DNA of 64,000 nt from Pomacea canaliculata (taxonomy: Eukaryota; Mollusca; Gastropoda; Architaenioglossa; Ampullariidae). Position numbers and translations under genes: made by a program. The notes under the pieces were generated by a model, which was given only the letters and a program-made list of their open reading frames with translations, ran no database searches and was not told where the DNA came from. Shown in pieces: positions 33,022-44,232 of the stretch. Every line of letters begins with the position of its first letter. Positions within the stretch are counted from its first letter, which is position 1. The DNA lies in contig NC_037593.1 of NCBI RefSeq assembly GCF_003073045.1, forward strand, positions 22,873,868 to 22,937,867, in the 5' to 3' direction.

Positions 33022-36000
33022 ATGGATACTTCCGTTAAAGCGTTTCTCTTTTGTCTTCATTTCATTTTTATGCTAATTGCAGTTTCAGTTGGCAAAAAGG
33101 AAGCTGATCTTAAAGTGACATCAACGGTACGTGTAACAAATTGTGACAGTAGCCTCTACCGGCATTTTGCATCGGGTTGTATGTTGAGTTTATGTGAGAG
33201 TTTCCTCTTAGATTTATATTTTATAGGATATTTTAAGTTATTTATTTCATATATTTATTTCAGTTTAAACCAGATGAATGTTCGTCGCTAGCAGAAGATG
33301 GTGATGAGGTTGCAGTCCATTACACAGTAAGTAATCGACTCCGTTGCCAGTGAAATGTAAAGCCGGATGACTCAAGATGAGTGCGTTCATACTGTACAGA
33401 GTACCAATTTTCCCCCCAATACTTATTTTGTCAAAGATTAAGCAGAAAAAGCACGACATATTTCAGTATTAATTTAGTCTCGAACCGACTGTTATGTTGA
33501 GGTTACCAAACTAAGCTAGAATAATAATAAAGGAATAATAAGTCACGAGTTTAGAGATACATAAACTCATTTTTTTCCTTCAGCAATACAAAGGGTCCGA
33601 GGAAATGAATGAGGAATACATGGTGCATTTATCATAGTGGTTAGACCAAACTGAATGCAAAAGCATATTGCACTTTAAGGACTCTATAGCACAAATTAAC
33701 ACAGAAATAAAAACTTGCAAAAAAAATAGTGGGGGGGGGGGGAGCTTTTGAGAAATTTAACAACAGTGCCATAGCACACTCATTTGGAAACAACTATGAC
33801 CAAAGCATTGGGATTGACGTCAGCTTGGATTTTTACATGCTGGCATCAAAATCATTTTGACAGGGCACCTTATGAAGAGGGGAGAGAGAAAGACATTGTA
33901 TGTGATTATGTTTTTTTTTAGCAGCTTTTAGCAAATAGACATATGAAGCATACACAGACATAATTATTTATCATATTTATTTAATTACAATGCCACCATA
34001 CATTAGTTACTAATTTGAATGAGCTGACTCGAATGAATTGGTAGATCGAATGTTGACAAAATTACAGAGGAGCTTCAAATCTAATAGCCAAAGAAACATC
34101 AGAAATAAATGCTGAATTCTGCTCTACATTTATAAAACAGTGATATATATATATAGAGAAGAAGCTAATATGTGTACAGATAAATACAGTTTGAAAAATA
34201 AGGTATCACTCCATGACTTAAAATGTTTTCTCGAAGAAAGTTTAATCAGATACCGCTTCTCTTGACAAAAGCAGGAATAATTTGCTGTCAGTGAGTCTGA
34301 ATTATCTGCTCATGGAGATGCTTCTATTTCTAAAAGTACAGTTGTGAAGTATACATTTAGTTTAAAATCTTGGTGGCTTTACAAAGACTTTTTTTCATCA
34401 CTGAGACTGTTCCTTATTGTATCCTGAAGAAAAAAGAGTGAAGACTTGGAATTTTGTTCCTATCAAACAACAGCCATAACACTAGCATTAGGTAGCACTT
34501 TTTATACATTCTTGAGCAGACCTGGGCAAACGCCGGCCCGCGGGCCGGATCCGGCCTGCCTCCTGTCTCTAACCGGCCCGCCGCTGGCCTGCCCACCAGT
34601 AAATATACTATATATACAGTATTGGGTAAAACTGAGTTAACTATATTAGTCCGGCCCTCTAGAACCATCCCAGTTTCTCATCCGGCCCTTTAGAACCATC
34701 CCAGTTTCTCATCCGGCCCCTTGGGAAAATTAATTGCCCACCCCTGTTCTTGAGCATAGATTACAGGAGCTAAACGTTCTTTGTGATCAGATATTTGACA
34801 ATGACTTTATTATCTCTGTAGAGAGATATTTCAGTGTGGTACTAAAAGTAACCCTATGTAAAGCTACAAAAGAAAAAAACAATATACAATATATCAAGAT
34901 ATGAGCAAGATCTGTTGGCTACCCTCACCTGATTCGGATTGCCTGTCAAAGCAGCTTACCAAGGTGTATCTGGCAACTTCTTTGGAGTACAGATGAAAGC
35001 TGAGTACCAGACAAGGATCCTTGGATCCTTGGCTGCCATAGTGTAGATACATGGACATGAGAAGCCCAATCCACCAGAGGGGCTAGCCCTGCATGGCACC
35101 CCATAAACCCCAAACACAACATTCAGTAGCATCTGCTGGAGTCGCATCTTGCCAGACTAGTGCCTGCAATGGAGTTGGAGGTGGTAGTGGGGAGATAATG
35201 GAAATCATGTCGGACTGCTTCATCTCACAATTCACATTTGGCCTTGGCTGGCTGGATGTGTATCTGCTGAAAATCCTTACTAAAGTTGATAGAATTATTG
35301 ACAATACTTCTCAGTGTGCATTTTGTGGGTGAGGGTTACCTCAGCACAAAACACTTGTTAATTTTGCTTTCAAATGAACAAGATTTACTATATGCAGAAC
35401 TAGTCTTACAGCCTTTAGAAGAAACAGCATTTGTGGCATGTGTTAATGATGCATGGTGTTTTGTGGAGATGTCATCTGCTGATATTCAGTATCCAGATAA
35501 AGAATAGGGCAGCGGTTCTCAACCTTTTACTTGTGACGCCCCCCTGACGAACAAAGGTACGTTCGCACTCCCCCTTAGCCAGCAATGTAAGCTAATAAGA
35601 AACTTTTAAAAAATTACCACCTTCGTGCCCCCTTTGTAAGCATGTCGCGCCTCCCCATGGGGGCGCGCCCCACCGTTTGAGAACCGCAGGAATAGGGGAT
35701 GATAAGAGGACACTTGTGTCTTAGGTAATCAGCACTAGGCGGCAAGCATCGGATGCAAAAGAGAAAGGAAGTTTTTCATCTGGCCCCTGAAGCAGACAGT
35801 CCAGGTGTGGATTCTGGATACTTGATACCTTGACAAAATGTCCGTGTTCAGCGGACCATGTCCTCCACACCACAGGACAGCGTCCACACACAGCAACAAC
35901 AACAACCCACAGTCCAAATATCAAAACATCATACAAGCTGCAATACACTCCATAGCAAATGCAACAAATCCAACAGATGGCACAAGTCTAGAACAACAAA

Positions 36001-39000
36001 TGAGTCCAAGCAAAGGCCTGTCAAAAACATACACTCAATCACAAGTCCCACGCGCCACTTAGGCTTAAGAACTGCCTAGACAAATACTTCATAGACCAAA
36101 GTTTCCAATTTGCTGACTATATCAGACCCAAAAAATCATCAGTAGGAGTTCAGATTCCTGGAAACACAATTCCATCATAGACCCTCATCAAGTCTTCTAC
36201 AAGGAAACACCTGTACATGTGTTTAGGAAAATAGGAAGTAGGAAGCCATGCCACTGTGTCAGTCCATACTCATGATGTTTGAAATTCAGTAGACCATGTT
36301 TGTCTGACATTGTCCTAGGCAGGGCATCTTGCCATTTGGATGCAAAATTAAAGTTCAGATTAAACGCACACTGCTTGTAAGAAGAGTGATGTATGTGAAG
36401 TGGGAAGTCCAGTGGTGTATTTTGTGCCCTAGACAAAAGACTTATGCTGCACATTGCTAAACCAATCAGTGACAACACATTCAATATTGTTCAGATAATA
36501 AAATTTAATCTTAAAATCTGACTTTAATCTTAAAATCTGACTTTTCATGCATTTTTGCTTTATGAAAGAATTACTATTTCTTTTAGATCTAGTGTAGATG
36601 CCATGTCATGCTCAGTAGGTATGGTGGCTGGCCCAACCAAGTATTCTCGATCCCAGATGATTTTAATTACTTTCAACTTTGTAAAACTTTTTTTCTTCAC
36701 TGCAGCAGAAGCTAGGAGGGTCAGTAAAATTCAGCGTGATGCTCTCACCTCTCCAGTTAAATTTCTCTATTTTTATCTCTGTCCACCTCAACACCACCAC
36801 CACTCCAACAGTGCTTGCAAAATAGAGGGCTGCCTAGTTGCCTTGTGATTATGTAGGGCTTGTCTACAATGACTCTTCTTCTTTAGATCAGATGTGTTGG
36901 TGTATGTATGTGTGTTTCAGGAAGAGGGGAGGGAGAGCTGATGCATGGGGGACGTTTTAGCTTGTGAAAGTGTTAGGTTTTATAAAGTGCAGTGAGCCTG
37001 ACTTTAGCTGACTAATAGCAATCTACAAACTCTGTTATTATTATAAGAATCAGTCTTGGAAGTAAAAAAATGTTCATCATGATAATGTTGTATTGATATT
37101 TTAATTACTGCTGCTGATTTGTATAGTTGTTTGCAATATTTTTGGATACTTGAATGCTCTAATATCAATAATTGTGTACCCAAATTAATATATGCCACAT
37201 TGTACTTATCCTAAGGGGTATCTGGACTCTGGAACAGTATTTGACTCCTCAGTAAAAGCTCAGCGAGATCCACTTGTCTTCAAACTTGGAGAAAAACGAG
37301 TAATTCCAGGTATTTCTTTTACTTGTAATGTTTTTTCAATCATTTGTTGTTAGAGAGTTTATAACTATTGCTAAACCTCATAACTCACAGCACTGGTATC
37401 TTATTAATTAAGTAGTTGATATGTTATAAAAACACAGAAATTGCGTTAAATGGCACTATATGCCGATAAAATGACAACATTAGTAAGCAGCAGTTGATTT
37501 ATGTATATATATGACTTTCAGATAATAAATCATACTTGTAAATGATGAGCCATTAAAGGCCAGTACATTATGCAAATTAGTCCTAGTAAATTCTGTCACC
37601 ATAGAATAATGCATGATTGAGATTTCATTTAGTATGGGCTTAAGCAGCTTTAAAATGCATTGTTTCTTAAGAACCTTAACCTTCCTTAAACTAGCATTAC
37701 CTTATATACTGAGTTTATTCAAAAGAAAAATGTCTGCAAAATTTTATTTGAGACAAAACTTTATGTCTGTATGTGGTAAAAGTAGTTCATTATAATAAAG
37801 ATTGTATTCTTTTACTTTTTCAGGTTGGGAAATGGGTATCAAGGGAATGTGTGTAGGGTATGTCACTTTTAATTTTATTCATTTCTCTATTTATACTAAT
37901 TTAAAAAGTACATTTAAGCATTGGCATTGTGCATACATTTTAAAAACGGGAGCTTAGTGAAGAAGAGCTGAGCAAAGCGCAGGGGATTCACAATATCAGT
38001 ATCTGTCATTTAAGCCAATCTTTTCATTTCACTTGTTTTTTTTTCTAAAACTTGCTTAATCATTTATGTAGGATTTAGTAAACAAAAAGTATTAGTTTAT
38101 ATAAGTTAATTACTTAAAAATAGAGTTGTTGATTTACATTAAATTAGTGTATTCAGGGCTTCTGCTAAGGCTAAATTCTTTGGGGTCCCAAGGACCCCTT
38201 CTTCAGATTTTTAAGGGGTCCCTGTTCTTTGCCCAAATTTGAATGGGACCCTATTGATGAAAATTGAAGGGGTCCTCTGAACTTTTAATGCGTACTGTAT
38301 GCAATTTTTTGCTTAAGCAGAAGCCCTGGTATTCATACTTAACTACAGGCGTTGAATTTGAATGATTGACTAAGTAGGAGTTAAGTGGTTTTTACAAATT
38401 ATTCTATTTTTTTTTTAAAGGGAAAAAAGAAAATTGGTGATACCACCTCATCTAGCCTATGGCAAGAAGGGATTTCCCCCAGCAATACCAGGTAATACTG
38501 TTTCAGTCTTTTTTAAGACATTATAACAAAAAAGTTTGCTTCTGATTTAGTGTGTGCCAAAAATCATATTCTGGACATGGTTGCAGATATTATTACTGTT
38601 ATGTTTGAGGTATACATTTTAAAAAATATAATTTGTCAGTTTACATTCCCTGAGTTTTTGTGCTATTGTCTTTGCTGAGAGTATGTAGAGATTGTTCTGT
38701 TATTTGTCTTTTGAGCTCAGTTATGTTTTTTTCACTGTACTGAAACTCTCCTTATATTTTCATATGCTTCAACAATTTTGAGTTTGTAACCCATTTATAT
38801 TCTATATTCCTTGTTCCTTGATTAATGAATTATACGTTTGCTTCCTTGTGTAACAGAACAGGCAACACTTACATTTGAGACCGAGCTCATCAGCCTACAA
38901 AAGAAGGCGTTCAATCTTCCTATAATGAAAACCGTACAGCTCATGGCAATACCCCTATTCATTGTGTATGTTGCCTACTACCTCTATGACCGCTACAAGA

Positions 39001-39050
39001 AGGAAACAGCAGAAACAAAGGAGACAAAAAAGAGCAAGAAACGAAAGTAA
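33022..39050 (+). CDS. FKBP11: FKBP11-like ER membrane peptidyl-prolyl isomerase, complete, copy B
   Basis: Six exons, all with consensus splice sites and matching phases, give 186 aa: 33022-33126, 33264-33326, 37216-37309, 37824-37857, 38421-38491 and 38857-39050 (stop included). Residues 1 to about 24 form a signal peptide ([17 protein letters not shown]). The FKBP fold spans about 40-137 with [54 protein letters not shown] and FPPAIP, so the usual active-site residues (Y, D, F, V-I-P-G-W, Y) are present. A transmembrane helix lies at about 148-166. The tail ends KKSKKRK, which fits a KKXX dilysine ER-retrieval signal. Size, layout and tail match FKBP11 (19-kDa FKBP) better than soluble FKBP2, FKBP7 or FKBP14. 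Predicted role: proline isomerisation of secretory clients in the ER lumen. The gene follows GOSR2 on the same strand. Confidence 0.92.
34517..34746. mobile_element. hAT-like MITE (230 bp) in FKBP11 intron 2, with perfect 8-bp TSD
   Basis: The element starts CAGACCTGGGCAAACG and ends AATTGCCCACCCCTG (reverse complement CAGGGGTGGGCAATT), giving hAT-type termini. TTCTTGAG flanks it exactly at 34509-34516 and 34747-34754. The interior has a GC-rich block (GGCCCGCGGGCCGG) and two tandem copies of about 33 bp containing AGAACCATCCCAGTTTCTCA. It is non-coding. Confidence 0.85.
35510..35689. mobile_element. hAT-like MITE (180 bp) in FKBP11 intron 2, with perfect 8-bp TSD
   Basis: The element starts CAGCGGTTCTCAACCTTTTA and ends CGTTTGAGAACCGCAG, so the inverted termini pair over CAGCGGTTCTCAA with one mismatch, the hAT-Charlie-like form. 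The 8-mer GAATAGGG occurs directly before (35502-35509) and after (35690-35697). Non-coding. Confidence 0.88.
35840..37215. other. FKBP11 intron 2, 3' part: unassigned sequence
   Basis: Spans the rest of the large intron up to the exon 3 acceptor at 37214-37215. Open frames exist (for example at 35838-36062 and 36555-36848) but show no recognisable domain and are not conserved in frame in copy A. Confidence 0.4.
38154..38328. mobile_element. MITE with CAGGGCTTCTGCT termini (175 bp) in FKBP11 intron 4
   Basis: The left end CAGGGCTTCTGCTAAGG pairs with the right end GCTTAAGCAGAAGCCCTG as inverted repeats of about 16 bp with one gap. The interior has short palindromes (GGGGTCCCAAGGACCCC). A flanking duplication is not clear: GTATT occurs next to both ends but is shorter than the 8 bp expected for hAT. 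Superfamily is uncertain; the CAGGG start favours hAT. Confidence 0.6.
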
Positions 39051-39391
39051 TAGACTGGAAGGTTTCAAAACTATTTGAGTTGAAATCATATTCTTTGAAT
39101 TCAAAGAGGTATTGTTGATTGATTTTTAAATGAATTTAATTTTTTTGTGCGTACATGACTTGTGAACATAAAATTTTGAATGTAACCATGACTACAACCT
39201 AATGGGAATTCTGTTTACATTATGGCATCTTCTATGTGTGTGCTAGTTATAGCATATACCTTCAACTTCTGTATTTATTTGGTTATTTTAAATAATTGTA
39301 ATGACCAGGATTACTTTTTAAGTGGCATTTATTTGTTTTAAACCACAGACCACTCTTATGCACTTTGACCAAAAAGCAGCAGAGATGCACA

Positions 39392-39397
39392 AATAAA
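39392..39397 (+). promoter_or_regulatory. Candidate poly(A) signal of FKBP11
   Basis: AATAAA about 340 bp past the FKBP11 stop codon. Further AATAAA hexamers occur near 39455-39470, so the true site is undecided. Confidence 0.3.
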
Positions 39398-39994
39398 TAC
39401 AGCTAGTATTTGTGATTTATCTTGTAAAATGAATGAGATGGTTCATCTACTAATTTAAATAAATTAAAATAAATTCAAGTGTCTTCGTTATTTGAAGCTA
39501 AAGCATTTTATTCATAGTGTTTTTTTAAGTTGATGTATTTACATGTTGTTCAAATTAATTTACAAAAATATTTAGATGCAGAGAAAATTCAGAGGATAAA
39601 TTGCTTCTGGTTGCGGTGTAAACAGAATATATAAAGAATGTAGAAGAGCATGTATGTGTGTGTTTGTGTGTGTGATATGTAGGTAAGAAATGCTGTCATA
39701 GCATGTCAGTATCATGTCAGCTGGAGTCTTAGGGAAATATTAACCAGTAATAAGTGTGTGTGTGTGGTGGAGAGTGTGACAAAAGTCTTTTAGCAAATGT
39801 GCAGCCTGGCTTGCTCAGTAACTTGGCCAGATGGCAGCTACTTGTCAAGAAAATAATTTAATTAGTGTAGCACCTCTGGCTGTGTGCCTTATATGCTTTC
39901 TGCATTATTGAAGATCCTCAGCCTACATAGCTAAGATGTAGTATCCATCTCAAAGGTGTATAATATACATAGGGAGTATAGATATTTGTGTGTG

Positions 39995-42900
39995 GATGTT
40001 TATGAAATAAAAGTATTAAATAGAGGATTCAGTCAGTTATGTCACCATTACCAGTTCAAGTGAATATTTCTAATTTTGTTTGTTAAAATCTAGCCATAGA
40101 AAAATAAGCTGATTTTAAGAGTATTTTAAGCATTATAAAAAACGAACTTCATAACATAACCTAACCTTCATAACCTAAGGAAATTATGTAGGTGAAAATC
40201 AAGAAAATTGTTTTTAGGGTACTTTCATGGGAAAGTGACTCTAAGCTAATGATCTTTAACTATATTTCCTATCAATCACAACAGTTGCCTAAAATTGCAA
40301 GTGTAGTAGGATGGCATGTAAATATTCATAGAGTCTAACAACATAAAGTTCTGGATTTTATTTCCAAGAACTAATGATTAAGCATAAGTATCTGTAAGTA
40401 TTAAATGCATTGATGAGCACACCGTTTTGTATCTTCTTGCAACACTTTAGTGGAAGAAGATCTGTTAATGTCAGTTGTAATTTTAAAACTCATTTGCTCA
40501 AAAGGTGCATTTTACAGGATCAGCAGTGCTGAAAAGGAAACCAAATGAACTTTTAATGCAATCAGATTTGGCAGGGATATGTAAAATTCATACCTTTGGT
40601 CAGATGTTTGTAATTGTTTGGTGTGGATCAGTAACTTGCCTTCCCCCATCCCCTCTCAAGATGCATCAAATACCTATGACAATGTTGACTCTATTACACA
40701 ATACAGTCATATACATTTAACCTGCATTTAAACAGATTTTTACACTTACACTAATTTTATGTTCTTTTGCCATCCAAATTTGTGTAGCTTACTTTTTAAC
40801 AAAATTGCAGTTTCATCCCAAAAGAACTTAGATTCAAGTTTTGGTGATATATATATATGTATAATATCCTGTTGTTCATCCTATTTGTCCTTCCCCATAC
40901 TTACTGAGAGAATAAGGTAAAAATTTGTCTTGACGTTACTGAACATATTTTGCTTTACAAGTGCTACATTCCAAAGACTTTTTTTTGTAACAAATTGTAC
41001 TAGTTAATATATGCAATTTGCATATCAATCTGCCGAATATCTGATCTCTGAGAAGGTTTTAAGTATGGTAGTTGTAATTAATATGCAAATAACTTGAAAA
41101 GGTTGATTCATACAAGTCATCACTCTTTTTCTTTTGGTAATTTATATTATTTGGTAGTATGACTTAACCATTCAAGGCAACGTATATATATAACTCATTT
41201 CAATTTCATGTTGATGAATTTCAAGTAAATATTGTCAACTGGAAAGACATGACGTACCCACCATCCAGTTTGATACTCATGTGATGCAGTTTACTTCCTG
41301 AAGATGACCCAGCTGTGGTGTGTATCTGATGCTCTAAAGAGTTAAGGAAGGCAGTGGGGAAGAGGAAAGGGACACTGCCCTAAGATAAATGAGGGCTTTA
41401 ACTCCACATTCTCCAGTAAGCCTTATTACTTTTTTTTTTTTTTTTAAATAAAAACTTTTTATTTTACCGAGTTATTGTACTTGCTGTTGCATGGAGTGAC
41501 CAAATAAAATTACCTGACGGTTATAGTCGCATGCAGAACCCAGAATATTCTTTTCATGCATCTTTTTCCAAGTGTTGCTGCACTTCTCTCACATTTTTAA
41601 TTTTTGGAATTGAAGCAGTGCATTATTGTTTTTATCAAAGCACTTCTTGTTGGTGAATATCTTCCTTGGTAATTTTGCATTTGAATTTGTTAGATTTTGT
41701 GGGAAGAATACCAGATGTTTCCTGTTTACTTTTAGGCATTCATTAAAAAAACAATTTAAGGAAACTTTTAAGAAATTTAATAAAAGGTAAAGGCAAAAGT
41801 CTGGTAACGTAGTTTGCTGTAGAGGCAGAAGACTGTTTGTTGTTCACTATGTCTAAGACAAGGAATGCATATGCTGAATTTTGATCCTCTAATTTTTCAT
41901 CCCTTGCTGGTGTAAAGGGTTCCCTTCATTTCTACTCCCTGATAATTTGTATCTTTGTGTCAATCTTTGCACATCATGTAGACAATATATGTTTGGTCCT
42001 AGCCCTTTTGTGATCAGATAAAGGTTTTCTTTGATGTTTTTCCTTAATGTTTTTATCACAGGGAAACCATTGGTTGACTTTTTAATTTGTGTGAATCATT
42101 TCCATTTTTAATGGGTAACTGGATGTACAAAACATAAGATTGTTCATTAGCTCAACAACAACTAAAAAAATCCAAGCATTTTGTCCTTGGAGAATGCACA
42201 AATAAGGCATCCGGCAATCAGAACCTAAACATTTAGAATCACTAGCAGATCAGCAGTCATGTGTTTATCTTGAACTGTTGTGTTTTTTCTCCCATAATAA
42301 GTGTGATTCTCTGAATGCTGTGAAATATTAAGAAAGTTTGCTTGCATAGCACCTTACTCCTGCCCTGGGTAAGCTCAAGGCACTTCACACAAAAAAAGTT
42401 ATGCCACAGTCTTGTTCACAGATTTCTTCAAGGGCACAGTACTGACTGGTCTCAATACAATGGAAACATTTATTACCACCAAATATATTTTATATGCAGA
42501 TTTGAATAGATAACCAGAGTTAAACTGAAGGGGAGATAGATGACACTGTTTACAGGTTTAAAAATAATCTGCATACTTTTGTTAATTTTATTACTGTCCC
42601 CCTCCTTGGTCATCAAAAAAGATGTAGTACTTTACTACTCCTAAAATGACATGGCAGCTCATTGCAGTATTTTTTTCATGCTGTGTTTAAAGAAGAGATT
42701 TAAAAAGGATTCTCATGTGATAAAACCTTTCACTCAAAACTTGCTGTTTTGTCACCTTTTTCATTCAAGAGCTTACTAATTATATGGAATGACAGCTCAG
42801 CCAGATGGTTTTTTTTTCTTTCTGTGCATATGTATGTCTGTTGAGAATAGGAGAGCCAGCTTTTTAATATCAATTAATGCATACTGTTTTATGAGATGTT

Positions 42901-43600
42901 GGGTCCACCATAATTTAAATGTGGTATTAGTTGTGTAACCCACTTCTGGAAATACAGAGTTATGTGTCGGTTTTAGCAAGAAAGAGTGTACAGTTCTTTC
43001 TGTCAACATAGAAAATACAACAAGTTAATTCTGTCCATCTTGTTTTTATGGAGATTAGAATGCCTATTTGTGCTTGCATACGAAAGAGATGTTTCCATGG
43101 TGCCTTTATTAATTATAAATTTGATCTTAATGGTTGCAAGATGGGTATCTCATCACTTGTGTCATTAAATGTGACTGGTAGCTGGGGATAATTTTTTAAT
43201 TAAAATTGTTGATGTAGAAATGTTGCAAAACTTTCTGACATTTAAGTGATTAAAAGTGTTATTTTTATACATGTTTGTTAAATGTGTAAAGGATGCTTGT
43301 CTGGTTGATAACTGATTCCCACAGGAGGAATCTAAGTCAGCATGGTAAAGTAGTGTTCTCGTGTACATAGGTATGCCACACAAGCCAGGTTATATGACAT
43401 TAGAACCACCAAGTTATATTTATGTTTTGAAGGCTGGCTGTAGAATTGATGTACTTTTACAGCATGAGTGCATGTTAATGTGGCATCCTTCATCAGAGAT
43501 CAAATCAAGATGTGTCTGTCACCTCTAACGCTTCATTTCTATAAAAGACAAGGCTGGTGTCTCATTTTTTTCTAACTCTTGACCAGATTGGTATTGCTGT
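39995..43600. other. Single-copy intergenic DNA downstream of FKBP11
   Basis: This is where the right contig continues beyond the duplicated part. AT-rich, with a T homopolymer near 41431-41445, short open frames only and no recognised exon or repeat family. Confidence 0.4.
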
Positions 43601-44232
43601 ATTATTGTCTGTACACCCTTCTGATTCCCTGTACATTCATGTCATACAGTAATCAACTGTCCGAGATGCTTGTTGCATTTGCAGATGTCACAGTAGCCAG
43701 AGGATGGAACACCTGACTGGTGGACTGCTACTGTTCAGGTCCTTTGAAATATGCCCAGTGGTGTCTGATATGCCTTAACCATCTGCAGCTTCTCTGGCTC
43801 AGGAGAGCGAATGTACAATCCTGAGCATTGTGAGACCTATAACTGGCCTCATGTGCAAAGTATTTGAGGTACTGAGGTATACACACTGTTCAGTGTTTTC
43901 CTGATGTGTAGTTTGTTCAGACCTCATTTCTATAGAAGGTGGTTTTAGTCAAGTGGTTCTTATGCCAGTTTGCTTATTATGCCTCTGTGGCAAGGAAGTG
44001 TGTGCTGAGGTCATGCCTCCAGCAGTGTGGGGGACAGGGTGGTCATCACTGATAGCTATAATTGCTGGAGAGGGTTGGAGAGTGAGACACAATGTTTGTC
44101 TTTTGGGAGTTGATTAAGCTCCTTGCAGACATGAGGCAGGTGATCAATGAGAGTTTGCTCCAGGGCCAATGTGAGATTTCAGTACTATATCACTGGAAAA
44201 GAGCAGTTCATCTAAACTGACCTGACTTAGCA

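Larger units (their letters stand above)
24390..39994 (+). repeat. Direct repeat copy B (right contig end)
   Basis: About 15.6 kb, colinear with 8245-24285. Quality is poor next to the gap (PDCL3 exons and GOSR2 exon 1 damaged) and better further right (GOSR2 exon 2 and all FKBP11 exons intact). The opposing gradients in the two copies point to contig-end overlap. Confidence 0.9.

Noticed and set aside
35093..35332. 79-aa open frame in FKBP11 intron 2
   Set aside because: No recognisable domain, not open in copy A at 19320-19560, and not bounded by splice sites fitting the FKBP11 phases.
8245..39994. True recent tandem duplication of PDCL3-GOSR2-FKBP11 with one copy decaying
   Set aside because: The duplicate boundaries coincide with the N gap, differences are mostly indels in both coding and non-coding DNA, and each copy is intact where the other is broken. 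Contig-end overlap explains all of this more simply.
43660..43880. LINE-like piece reading RPITGLMCKVFE
   Set aside because: Resembles the RT motif 'YRPISLTS..CK.FE', but only about 12 residues match and the surroundings give no support.
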